12,258 nucleotides of DNA, from contig JAFZRB010000327.1 in the NCBI GenBank assembly GCA_017620115.1, positions 1 to 12,258 on the forward strand, read 5' to 3'. Positions 1-6,394 of the stretch are shown piece by piece (within the stretch, counting starts at the first letter, position 1; each line of letters opens with the position of its first letter). Made by a program: the position numbers and the translations under genes. This stretch comes from Clostridia bacterium. Its GTDB lineage: Bacteria > Bacillota > Clostridia > Christensenellales > Aristaeellaceae. The notes under the pieces were generated by a model. That model was not told the origin of the DNA, made no database searches, and worked only from the letters and a program-made list of their open reading frames with translations.

Positions 1-117
1 CACTCATTCCGGAATCTGACTTCTTCTTTCCTTGCGCTTGCTCTTCTTCTCTATATCGTTTTCAAGGATCGCGCCGCCGTGATTTCAGGGCGTCAATGCG
101 CCTTCCCTCGCGACAAC
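1..117 (-). other. Putative rRNA operon 5' leader (transcribed, partial)
   Basis: The minus strand downstream of the consensus promoter at 124-152 has no open reading frame. It contains a boxA-like element and a purine-rich AAGAAGAAG-type stretch, as pre-16S leaders of Gram-positive bacteria do. Transcription would leave the window at base 1, so the 16S gene itself is not visible. No 16S start or end signature (such as the anti-Shine-Dalgarno tail) occurs inside the window, so this is not a 16S-23S spacer following a 16S gene here. A tRNA operon or another highly expressed RNA is the alternative. The rRNA assignment is inference from promoter strength plus boxA. Confidence 0.5.
57..70 (-). 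promoter_or_regulatory. boxA-like antitermination element
   Basis: The minus strand reads GATCCTTGAAAACG, matching the CTTTGAAAAC/CCTTGAAAAC motif common in rRNA leaders and spacers of Bacillota. There it serves as the boxA element recognised by NusB/NusE for antitermination and processing. It lies about 50 bases downstream of the predicted transcription start at about 117. Its presence is the main reason for calling the downstream transcript rRNA. Confidence 0.5.
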
Positions 118-123
118 GGGAAT

Positions 124-152
124 ATTATATCCTCGGGGAGCCCAAATGTCAA
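124..152 (-). promoter_or_regulatory. Consensus sigma-A promoter (rRNA-type, with UP-like A-tracts)
   Basis: On the minus strand a perfect -35 TTGACA (147-152) is separated by exactly 17 bases from a perfect -10 TATAAT (124-129). Immediately upstream are A-tracts (AAAAAA near 155-160 and a further run near 176-182), which resemble an UP element. No coding sequence follows before the window edge. The rest of 153-324 is AT-rich non-coding sequence with no gene that I can support. Confidence 0.85.
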
Positions 153-324
153 GGATTTTTTCAAGACGGGGATTTGTTTTTTATTTCCTATATATGCAGC
201 GTGATTGTGTCTCCTGGTCGATTGTTAATTAATGATAAATCCGTATCATCCAGAGCGTTTGGCGGGCGAATATTCATTATTCATAATTGTTGCAAGTTTT
301 GATTCGCAACGTCGCTTGACAATG

Positions 325-357
325 AAAAAGGCGGGCAAAATGACGTGCCCGCCTTTT
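325..357 (-). terminator. Rho-independent terminator of the VanW-domain gene
   Basis: An 8-bp GC stem (330-337 GGCGGGCA with 346-353 TGCCCGCC) closes an 8-base loop. On the minus strand it is followed by five T residues (325-329). It begins 17 bases after the stop codon of the upstream minus-strand gene. It sits between that gene and the rRNA-type promoter, so it insulates the two transcripts. A run of A residues precedes the stem (354-357 on the plus strand are T), so weak bidirectional function is possible. Confidence 0.85.
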
Positions 358-370
358 CCGGAGGAATCGT

Positions 371-1393
371 TCATTCGCCGGCGCCATAACCATCCCTTGT
401 CTCGTACAGGCTGCAGTACAAGAAACCATCATCCTCATACAGGGAAATCATCAACGTCGAGGAGCCATAGTAGGTAAACGAAAAGTCAATGCCCGCATTG
501 TAATCCGTCACGACGGCGTCGGCCGGATCGTTCACGTAACCGCCAGTGAAGCGGTCGCCATAGGTACGAACCGGATCGATGGTCACATTATCCATCTGTT
601 TTGCGGCGAGGTAAATGGTGGAGGCCACCTGGGCCACGCCGCCGCCTGTCACGCGCACGCCGCGGCCGTTTGTGGCGTTGACGAAGCCCGCGTTTGCGGT
701 TCTGGGGCCAACCACGCCGTTGAAGGAGAATTTCTCGCCGTAGTTCAGCTCATAGCCGCTGATCAACGAGGCGGCCAGATACACGTTTTCGATCTGTCCG
801 TACTCGGTGGGCATGGGCGTGGCTGCCATGACTTCATTCCCATAGTTGCCGCCCCAGTTGTCGATCCCTGTCAGCGCGACGCACAGCGTGTCGCCTGTCA
901 CCCAGGCTTCTATCGTGACGTTGCCCGGGTAGAGGCTTTCAAAGGCCAGATCGCGCCCGGCCTTATAGTCCGTCACCACGGCCAGGTTGCCGTCGTTCAC
1001 GTAATTCCCGGTGAAGCGGTCGCCATAGACGGAATAATCCTCAACGATCATCCAGTCAAAACTCTCAATGGCGAGAAGCAACGTCGTCGCCACCTGGGAA
1101 ACGCCGCCGCCTCGCACGCGCGCGCCGCGGCCGTTCGCTGCGATCTGATAGCCGGCTTCTGCGCTGCGCTCGCCAACCACTTCGTTGAACGAAAAACGTT
1201 CGCCGTATCCGATCTCGTAACCATCGATGGCGGCCGCGGCCAGATAGATGTTGGTCAGCTGGCTGATTGTCGCCTCGTTCACGGGCGTCTCCGCATATCC
1301 GGCGCTGTAGCCCGCATAGCCCTCCGCGCAGGCCGCCGGCAGGCAGAGCAGCGCGCACAGGATCAATGCCAAAAACATCCTCATCCGCTTCAT
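371..1393 (-). CDS. Secreted protein with two tandem VanW-like domains
   Basis: This 340-residue protein has a Sec signal peptide (residues 1-23, KRMR followed by a hydrophobic core, likely cleavage after ACA). Two related halves follow, about 45-175 and 198-332. Each has the VanW-like succession: a YLAA segment, GYExxYGExFSFNxVVG (59-74; 213-228), NGRGxRVxGGGV (88-98; 242-253), YGDRFTGxYVND (123-134; 278-289) and AVVTDY. The VanW family is named after a gene of vancomycin resistance clusters; its biochemical role is unsettled and envelope-linked. The usual GGGxCQ cysteine is absent in both copies (Ser99, Ala254). I chose the ATG at 1391-1393 because GGAGG (1403-1407) lies 9 bases upstream. 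An in-frame ATG two codons earlier (1397-1399) would have only 3 bases of spacing. The gene is monocistronic as far as seen and ends at its own terminator. Confidence 0.82.
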   Translation of the reverse strand: MKRMRMFLALILCALLCLPAACAEGYAGYSAGYAETPVNEATISQLTNIYLAAAAIDGYEIGYGERFSFNEVVGERSAEAGYQIAANGRGARVRGGGVSQVATTLLLAIESFDWMIVEDYSVYGDRFTGNYVNDGNLAVVTDYKAGRDLAFESLYPGNVTIEAWVTGDTLCVALTGIDNWGGNYGNEVMAATPMPTEYGQIENVYLAASLISGYELNYGEKFSFNGVVGPRTANAGFVNATNGRGVRVTGGGVAQVASTIYLAAKQMDNVTIDPVRTYGDRFTGGYVNDPADAVVTDYNAGIDFSFTYYGSSTLMISLYEDDGFLYCSLYETRDGYGAGE

Positions 1394-1689
1394 AAACATC
1401 TTCCTCCCGCTGTTTTGGTCGCTTTCGTTTCCTTACTTATATCTTCGAGTTCCTGAACATCTTTAAGACGCACGGCCCTTTACCAGAGTTCCGGAAAAAA
1501 TAAACGGAAAACAAATGAAGTCATCGTTTTTACCCCGCCAATCCTGTAAAGTTCGTCTTCATCCCTTGCGGCGGAACAGACAGTATGGTAGAATAAAGAC
1601 TGCAGCCAAAGGCCGACGCACAGGGTCCGTCCTCTCAGCCCCGTGCGCGCTGCTTCATGCCCGGCGCCAAGAACCAGAAGGAGATAACC
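1394..1689. other. Divergent intergenic region
   Basis: These 296 bases separate the minus-strand VanW gene from the plus-strand glycosyltransferase gene, so promoters for both are expected. For the plus gene a candidate is listed separately. For the minus gene I see only a weak possibility: TATAAG on the minus strand near 1437-1442 with TTAAAG 19 bases upstream. The palindrome TTCCGGAA occurs near 1489-1496. A short plus-strand reading frame at 1515-1730 overlaps the real gene's start, has no good ribosome binding site and shows no family features. Confidence 0.5.
1566..1594 (+). promoter_or_regulatory. Candidate extended -10 promoter for the glycosyltransferase gene
   Basis: TAGAAT (1589-1594) is preceded by TGG (1586-1588), an extended -10 arrangement. 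A weak -35, TTGCGG (1566-1571), lies 17 bases upstream. The distance to the ATG at 1690 would give a leader of about 90 bases. This is motif matching only. Confidence 0.4.
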
Positions 1690-2727
1690 ATGAAATACGA
1701 TTCCATTGCCGTGCTGATTCCGGCCTATAAGCCCGATCGCCGGCTGAATAAGCTCGTTGACGAGCTGCGCGACGCGGGCTTCGGGCGCATCGTCGTCGTT
1801 GACGACGGCGGCGGCGAGACCTATGCCCAGATCTTTTCCGATCTCGCCGGCCTGGCGACGGTGCTTACGCATCCGGTCAACCGCGGCAAGGGCGCCGCGC
1901 TCAAGACCGGCCTCAGCGAAATCATGAAGACCCCCGATATAAGCGTCGTAACCGCAGACGCGGACGGCCAGCATACCCCCGCAGATATCGCGAGGATTGC
2001 GGACGCACTCCTTTCCAATCCCGACACGCTCATTCTGGGCTCGCGCGACAAGAAATCCATGCCGCCGCGCTCGAAAGCCGGCAACACGCTCACGTGCGGC
2101 GTCTTTGGCCTGCTCACGGGCCTGTGGCTCGGCGACACGCAGACCGGTCTGCGCGGCCTGCCCGCCTCCGTGCTCGGGCACTTCGCCGCGCTGGAGGGCG
2201 ACCGCTACGAATACGAGATCAACATGCTCATCTGCGCCAGCGAGCGGAAGATTCCGGTAAAGGAAATCGAAATCGAAACCATCTATATCGACAACAATTC
2301 CTCTTCGCATTTCAACGCGATAAAGGACGGCCTGCGGATCTATCGCCTCATGTTCCGGCAGGCCGGAAAATTCGTCGTGTCTTCGCTGGTGTCCTCGCTG
2401 ATCGACATACTGCTCTTCGCCCTTTTGCACTATGCCGCGGCCTGGAGCCGGATCGCCGCCCAGATCGGCGCGCGCGTGGTGAGCGCCTTTGTCAACTATG
2501 TGCTCAACAGCCGCATGGTGTTCGGCAAGAAGATGTCCGGCCAGTCGTTGCTGCGCTATGCGCTGCTCGCCGTGTTCATTCTCGCGTGCAGCTGCGTGGG
2601 CCACTACCTGCTCGAAAAGATACACATGCCCGCCCTGTTGGCCAAGATCATCGTGGACGGTATTTTGTATTTCGCCAGCTACCGCATCCAGCGCTCGAGG
2701 GTGTTCGGTGAGGATAAGCCGCGCTAA
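1690..2727 (+). CDS. GT2 family glycosyltransferase fused to a GtrA-like membrane domain
   Basis: This 345-residue protein has two parts. Residues 1-215 are a family 2 glycosyltransferase of the dolichol-phosphate-mannose-synthase type: IPAYKP at 10-15, VVVDDG at 35-40, the catalytic TADADGQH at 88-95, and DTQTGLRG at 149-156, the signature of polyprenyl-phosphate glycosyltransferases. Residues 225-340 form a GtrA-like four-helix domain with its typical FVNYVLNSRMVF (267-278) and SYRIQRSRVF (330-339) helix ends. The likely role is transfer of a sugar from a nucleotide donor to undecaprenyl phosphate at the membrane, with the GtrA part helping lipid-linked sugar translocation, for cell-surface glycans. 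The substrate cannot be read from the sequence. The start is set by AAGGAG (1678-1683) 6 bases before the ATG; a longer frame beginning at 1657 lacks this. It is the only clear plus-strand gene and appears monocistronic. Confidence 0.9.
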   Translation: MKYDSIAVLIPAYKPDRRLNKLVDELRDAGFGRIVVVDDGGGETYAQIFSDLAGLATVLTHPVNRGKGAALKTGLSEIMKTPDISVVTADADGQHTPADIARIADALLSNPDTLILGSRDKKSMPPRSKAGNTLTCGVFGLLTGLWLGDTQTGLRGLPASVLGHFAALEGDRYEYEINMLICASERKIPVKEIEIETIYIDNNSSSHFNAIKDGLRIYRLMFRQAGKFVVSSLVSSLIDILLFALLHYAAAWSRIAAQIGARVVSAFVNYVLNSRMVFGKKMSGQSLLRYALLAVFILACSCVGHYLLEKIHMPALLAKIIVDGILYFASYRIQRSRVFGEDKPR

Positions 2728-2739
2728 AAAACAAGGGCG

Positions 2740-2783
2740 CAGCGCGCAGCCGGATCAGAGACGACCGGCTGCGCGCTGTTTTT
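2740..2783 (+). terminator. Strong hairpin terminator between convergent genes
   Basis: A perfect 14-bp stem (2740-2753 with 2765-2778) with an 11-base loop is followed by TTTTT (2779-2783), starting 12 bases after the glycosyltransferase stop. Because the ThuA-like gene ends at 2789 from the other side and a run of A residues (2726-2731) lies on the far flank, the same hairpin may end minus-strand transcripts as well. Confidence 0.9.
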
Positions 2784-2788
2784 GTCCC

Positions 2789-3529
2789 TTATTCCCCCTT
2801 GCCCAGGCTGATGTCCTTCAGGGCGGTGGTATGATCGGTCACGTACTGATAGATCGGGCGCGGCCTGAAGGCCCAGCGCACGGCGTTGGTGATGACCAGC
2901 TGCACGTTTTTGTCGTGGTAGCTGGGGCAAGTTTCATGGCCGGGCTGGAAATAGAACACGCGGCCCAGGCCCCTGTGCCAGCAGCAGCCGCTGCGGAACA
3001 CCTCACCACCGGGCACCCAGCTCACGAACACCAGGTCGTCGGGCTTGGGAATGTCGAAGTGCTCGCCGTAGGTCTCCTCGATGGGCAGGTCGAAGTGATC
3101 CTCCAGGCCCTGCGCGATGGGGTGCGCCAGGTCCATGACCCACAGGCGCGCCATCTCGCCGTCCTCGCGCCAGCGCAGCTTGTGCGTGTTGGTGCCCATG
3201 AGTTTGCGGAAAATCTTGGAGGCGTGGCCGGAATGCAGCACGACCAGGCCCATGCCCTGCATCACGCGATTGTACACGCGCTCGACGATCTCATCGCTCA
3301 CCTCGCCGTGCGCCATGTGGCCCCACCAGATCAGCACGTCGGTGCCGTCGAGCACCTCCTGCGTCAGGCCGTGCTCCGGCTCGTCCAGCGTGGCGGTGCG
3401 CGCCTCGATATCGGGCTGCGCGCGCAGGAACGCGGCGATCGTCTCGTGCATGCCGTTCGGATAAATCGCGGCCACCTTGGCGCTGGACTTTTCATGACGG
3501 AATTCGTTCCAGACTGTTACGTGAATCAT
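2789..3529 (-). CDS. ThuA-like protein (trehalose utilization family)
   Basis: This 246-residue protein matches the ThuA-like family throughout: VTVWNEFRHEK at 4-14, a flavodoxin-like strand/turn VLIWWGHMAHGEV at 65-77, GLVVLHSGH at 94-102, and the C-terminal YFQPGHET (193-200) with the NAVRWA end (215-220). The fold is that of class I glutamine-amidotransferase-like domains. ThuA was named for trehalose and sucrose catabolism in rhizobia; no sugar genes stand next to it here, so the substrate is unknown. It is cytoplasmic, with no signal peptide. The start is fixed by GGGAGGGG (3536-3543) about 8 bases upstream of the ATG; the longer frame to 3637 overlaps the preceding gene and has no such site. 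It lies 79 bases downstream of the noc-like gene on the same strand with no terminator between, so the two are probably co-transcribed. Confidence 0.87.
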   Translation of the reverse strand: MIHVTVWNEFRHEKSSAKVAAIYPNGMHETIAAFLRAQPDIEARTATLDEPEHGLTQEVLDGTDVLIWWGHMAHGEVSDEIVERVYNRVMQGMGLVVLHSGHASKIFRKLMGTNTHKLRWREDGEMARLWVMDLAHPIAQGLEDHFDLPIEETYGEHFDIPKPDDLVFVSWVPGGEVFRSGCCWHRGLGRVFYFQPGHETCPSYHDKNVQLVITNAVRWAFRPRPIYQYVTDHTTALKDISLGKGE

Positions 3530-3608
3530 CGGTATCCCCTCCCACAAAGGAACGCCGCGGGACGAACGCCCGGGCTTGGTCGGCTGTTTGAATCCCAACA
3601 ACAAGAGT

Positions 3609-4529
3609 TTAACATGTTTCGGCCGTTTTCGCAACACTCATTTGCGCCTGCGCGGAAATTTGCGTGGACATTTCCGGGCGGCCGGGCGTCTCCTCCCGGC
3701 AGGCCGCCGTCCGCCATGCGTCGCGCGGGATGGTTACGATGACCTCCACCTCGCGCTCATGCTCTACGACGCGGCTGGTCACGGCGGCGTTGCTCTTCTG
3801 CAGCGCCTTCACCGTGCTGTTGATGGCGTTCACGAACAGCCGGTGATCCCGGCACAGAGAGCGCACCGCCGGCGCGCTCAGTGGTTCGGTCAGCATCCGG
3901 GCCACCAGTGTCTCCAGCTGACGCACCGTGAGACGGTCAGCCGCCGCCTGACGCGCCGCGGCCAGCTGCCGCTCGCTCCCCGAGAGCCGCAGCAGCGCCC
4001 GCGCGTGGCGCTCGCTCAGGCCCGCGCGCTGCAGCTCCTCGCGCACGGCGGGCGGCAGCTTCAATAGCCGCAGCTTATTCGCCACGGCCGAAGGGCTTCT
4101 CACCAGCCGCGCCGCCAGCTCCTCCTGCGACAGGCCGTGCTCGTCCATCCAGGCGCGGTAGGCTTCCGCCTCCTCGAAATAGCCCAGCGGCTCCCGGTGC
4201 AGGTTTTCGACCAGCGCCATAATCGCCTCGTCCTGGCCGTTTTCCGGCAAAACCAGCGCGTCCGCCGCTTCGACGCCCAGCTGCTTCAGCGCGCGCAGTC
4301 GCCGTTCGCCCGCGATCAGCTCATACCGCCCCGTTGCCGCCCGCCGCACGAGCAGCGGCTCCAGCAGCCCATGACGCCGGATGGATTCGGCCAGCGCCGA
4401 TATCGACGCCTGCGGAAAGCAGCGCCGCGGCTGGCGGGGGTTGGGATCGATGTCGGCGAGCCGCGCGCGCACGAGCTGCCGCGCGCCTCTCAGCCTCCTG
4501 ATCAGGGGCATGTCCATGCGGTCGGTCAT
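3609..4529 (-). CDS. noc: ParB-family DNA-binding protein, Noc (nucleoid occlusion) type
   Basis: This 306-residue protein has the ParB architecture. The N-terminal domain carries NPRQPR (30-35), the CTP-binding GERRLRA (74-80) and ENLHREPL (108-115). A helix-turn-helix spans about 134-158 (SQEELAARL...ANKLRLLKLP). The C-terminal dimerisation segment, about 230-275, has NAINSTVKAL and ends in EVIVTIP, like Noc. At the positions reported to separate Noc from ParB specificity it carries Lys152, Lys157 and Arg174 (Noc-type), but Pro146 where Noc has Gln. Noc binds NBS sites and the membrane and blocks division over the chromosome. An N-terminal stretch (7-24, MPLIRRLRGARQLVRARL) could form an amphipathic helix. 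No ParA partner is adjacent. The start is set by GGAGG (4539-4543), 9 bases before the ATG; an in-frame extension to 4739 begins with TTG and lacks a site. The remaining alternative is a diverged ParB. Confidence 0.85.
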   Translation of the reverse strand: MTDRMDMPLIRRLRGARQLVRARLADIDPNPRQPRRCFPQASISALAESIRRHGLLEPLLVRRAATGRYELIAGERRLRALKQLGVEAADALVLPENGQDEAIMALVENLHREPLGYFEEAEAYRAWMDEHGLSQEELAARLVRSPSAVANKLRLLKLPPAVREELQRAGLSERHARALLRLSGSERQLAAARQAAADRLTVRQLETLVARMLTEPLSAPAVRSLCRDHRLFVNAINSTVKALQKSNAAVTSRVVEHEREVEVIVTIPRDAWRTAACREETPGRPEMSTQISAQAQMSVAKTAETC

Positions 4530-4540
4530 AACGGCATTCC

Positions 4541-4550
4541 TCCCATGGGA
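4541..4550. repeat. Palindrome TCCCATGGGA overlapping the noc ribosome binding site
   Basis: This 10-bp perfect palindrome shares three bases with the Shine-Dalgarno GGAGG (4539-4543) of noc. It has the same TCCC-NN-GGGA form as the site at 4781-4790. An operator role is inference. Confidence 0.4.
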
Positions 4551-4707
4551 TGGTCTGTAAGGAGTATATTCGCTCCGGCCGCGGAATTGACGGCTCGACG
4601 GGAATTTCGCTTTGTCGGCATGGCGTGCGGGCGTATACCCGGAACCGATGCGCGCCGAAGGCGCGGGAGAAACGCCGCGCGGCTGCGCGCCCACAAAAGA
4701 ACACGGC

Positions 4708-4717
4708 TTCCGGGAAA
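4708..4717. repeat. TTCCGGGAAA, near-match to a Noc binding site core
   Basis: The sequence contains a perfect GGGAAA half-site and resembles the Noc binding site of Bacillus (ATTTCCCGGGAAAT) with one central base missing. It lies in the middle of the noc leader. Chance occurrence in GC-rich DNA is possible. Confidence 0.3.
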
Positions 4718-4770
4718 CAAAGTAACCCGACAGCCGCAACCGCAGCTTATTTCGCTGTTTTCCCGCCTGA

Positions 4771-4790
4771 TCCGCGGAGATCCCGCGGGA
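4771..4790. repeat. Two adjacent palindromes downstream of the noc promoter
   Basis: TCCGCGGA (4771-4778) and TCCCGCGGGA (4781-4790) are perfect palindromes separated by two bases, so their centres are about one helical turn apart. They sit just downstream of the predicted noc transcription start, a usual place for a repressor operator. Confidence 0.45.
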
Positions 4791-4796
4791 GCGATC

Positions 4797-4825
4797 TCTA
4801 TATATTCACTATTATACAATTTCAA
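4797..4825 (-). promoter_or_regulatory. Candidate noc promoter (two overlapping readings)
   Basis: On the minus strand TTGAAA (4820-4825) is 17 bases from TATAGA (4797-4802). Within the spacer lies a perfect TATAAT (4811-4816), but without a good -35 upstream. Either hexamer could serve. The AT-rich stretch stands out from its GC-rich surroundings. Confidence 0.4.
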
Positions 4826-4867
4826 CGTCTGAAGGCTCTGAGAAACAACAGCGCTTCCGGTTAATCA

Positions 4868-6373
4868 TCAGCCCAGCGGCTTCATTGTCGGGAACAGCAG
4901 CACGTCCCGGATGGACGCGGAATCGGTCAGCAGCATGACCAGCCGGTCGACGCCGAAGCCCAGGCCGCCCGTGGGGGGCATGCCGTATTCGAGGGCGTTG
5001 ATGAAATCGTAGTCCACCTGCGCGCGGCGGTCCGGCTCCTGCGCCTTGCGTTCGGCCACCTGCCGCTCGAAGCGCCCGCGCTGGTCGATGGGGTCGTTCA
5101 GCTCGGAGAAGGCGTTGCCGAACTCGAAGGCGTTGATGAAGTACTCGAAGCGCTCCGTGAAGGCCGGATCGTCCGCCTTGCGCTTGGCCAGCGGGCTGAT
5201 TTCCACGGGATAATCGTAGATGAACGTGGGCTGGATCAGCTTGTCCTCCACGAAGGCGTCGAAGAACTCCGCCAGGATCGCGCCTTTCGTGGGGATTTCG
5301 GGCAGATCGACGTGATGCGCCTTCGCGCAGGCAATGGCGTCCTCGTCGGTCTTCCAGTCGGCGAAATCGACGCCGGAGTACTTCTTCACGGCCTCGACCA
5401 TGGTCAGCCGCTCCCAGCGGCTCAGATCGATCTCGTTGCCCTGATAGGTGATCGCCAGCGAGCCGCACACCTTCCGCGCCACGGTCTTCATCATATCCTC
5501 CACCAGATCCATCATGCCGCGGAAATCGGTGTAGGCCTGATAGAGCTCGATGGTGGTGAATTCGGGGTTGTGCCGGGTGTCCATGCCCTCGTTGCGGAAA
5601 ATGCGGCCCACCTCGTACACGCGATCCATGCCGCCCACGATGAGGCGCTTCAGGTACAGCTCGGTCTCGATGCGCAGCACCATGTCCATGTCCAGCGTGT
5701 TGTGATGGGTATAGAACGGCCGGGCCGACGCACCGATCTCAAACGGCGTGAGGATGGGCGTATCCACCTCGAGGAAGCCGCGGCCGTCGAGGAAGGCGCG
5801 CAGCTCGCGCAGGATGAGGCTGCGCTTTACAAAGGTATCCTTTACGGCCGGATTCACGATCAGGTCGAGGTAGCGCTGGCGATAGCGGGTGTCGGTATCC
5901 TGCAGGCCGTGGAATTTTTCCGGCAGCGGATGCAGCGATTTCGTGAGCAGCGTGACCGTTTCGCAGTGGATGGAGATTTCGCCGGTTTTGGTGCGGAACG
6001 CTTTGCCGGTGACGCCCAGTATATCGCCGATGTCGTCGTCCTTGAACGCCTTGTAGGCGTCCTCGCCCACGTCGTCGCGGCGCACGTAGATCTGCATGAG
6101 GCCCGCGCCGTCCATCAGGTGCGCGAAGCTGGCCTTGCCCATCACGCGGCGGCTCATCATGCGCCCCGCGATGGACACGGTTTCGCCCGACGCCTCCAGC
6201 GCGTCGAAATCCTTAATGATTTCGCTGGAGAGATGCGTGCGGTCGTATTTCGTGATGCGATAGGGGTTCTGGCCCGCCTCGCTCAGCGCGTTCAGCTTGC
6301 CGACGCGGATCTGCGTCTGCTCGGACTGGTTCAGCTCCTCCTGGGGAGCCGCGTTTGCCCTTTCCTCGGCCAT
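4868..6373 (-). CDS. lysS: Lysyl-tRNA synthetase, class II
   Basis: This 501-residue protein charges tRNA-Lys with lysine in the cytoplasm. An N-terminal OB-fold anticodon-binding domain (about 60-145, VSIAGRMMSRRVMGKASF at 66-83) is followed by a class II catalytic core. The core has the motif 1 region around RQRYLDLI (165-172) and FLEVDTPIL (200-208), motif 2 FRNEGMDTRHNPEFTTIE (259-276), EFGNAFSELNDP near 415, and motif 3 GGLGFGVDRL (469-478) near the C-terminus. Length is normal for the family. The usual GGAxARPF is IGASARPF here (213-220). The start ATG at 6371-6373 has AGAGGAG (6384-6390) 10 bases upstream; another ATG at 6378-6380 is out of frame. It lies 21 bases downstream of greA, a linkage seen in many Bacillota, and the two genes share near-identical ribosome binding sites. 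Confidence 0.97.
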   Translation of the reverse strand: MAEERANAAPQEELNQSEQTQIRVGKLNALSEAGQNPYRITKYDRTHLSSEIIKDFDALEASGETVSIAGRMMSRRVMGKASFAHLMDGAGLMQIYVRRDDVGEDAYKAFKDDDIGDILGVTGKAFRTKTGEISIHCETVTLLTKSLHPLPEKFHGLQDTDTRYRQRYLDLIVNPAVKDTFVKRSLILRELRAFLDGRGFLEVDTPILTPFEIGASARPFYTHHNTLDMDMVLRIETELYLKRLIVGGMDRVYEVGRIFRNEGMDTRHNPEFTTIELYQAYTDFRGMMDLVEDMMKTVARKVCGSLAITYQGNEIDLSRWERLTMVEAVKKYSGVDFADWKTDEDAIACAKAHHVDLPEIPTKGAILAEFFDAFVEDKLIQPTFIYDYPVEISPLAKRKADDPAFTERFEYFINAFEFGNAFSELNDPIDQRGRFERQVAERKAQEPDRRAQVDYDFINALEYGMPPTGGLGFGVDRLVMLLTDSASIRDVLLFPTMKPLG

Positions 6374-6394
6374 GTTGCATGTACTCCTCTCGTC

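Larger units (their letters stand above)
4530..4867 (-). other. 338-base non-coding region between lysS and noc (noc leader)
   Basis: I see no gene here on either strand. Overlapping reading frames are GC-driven, start with TTG or lack ribosome binding sites, and show no family features. The region holds a candidate promoter (4797-4825), several palindromes listed separately, and a short GC hairpin CGCGCC-GAA-GGCGCG (4651-4665). No U-tract terminator for lysS is evident. The expected mRNA leader of noc would be about 260 bases, unusually long for such a gene. Confidence 0.6.

Noticed and set aside
71..370. A 16S 3' end or tRNA upstream of the boxA-like element, which would make it a 16S-23S spacer
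   Set aside because: No anti-Shine-Dalgarno tail or tRNA cloverleaf is readable on the minus strand; a promoter and a terminated protein gene are there instead.
1480..2625. Minus-strand open frame of 381 codons opposite the glycosyltransferase
   Set aside because: Antisense shadow of a gene with clear GT2 and GtrA motifs; the frame is GC-driven and has no recognisable domain.
3505..3535. Possible parS site (TGTTACGTGAATCA)
   Set aside because: It departs from the TGTTNCACGTGAAACA palindrome in the core and overlaps the ThuA start codon; no better parS was seen anywhere in the window.
2489..3742. Plus-strand open frame of 417 codons across the terminator and the ThuA-like gene
   Set aside because: It runs through a strong terminator hairpin and opposite the ThuA-like gene; low-complexity translation without motifs.
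4526..4864. Small open frames on both strands of the lysS-noc gap
   Set aside because: The minus frame starts at TTG inside the promoter-like region, the plus frame has no ribosome binding site, and neither shows a protein family feature.
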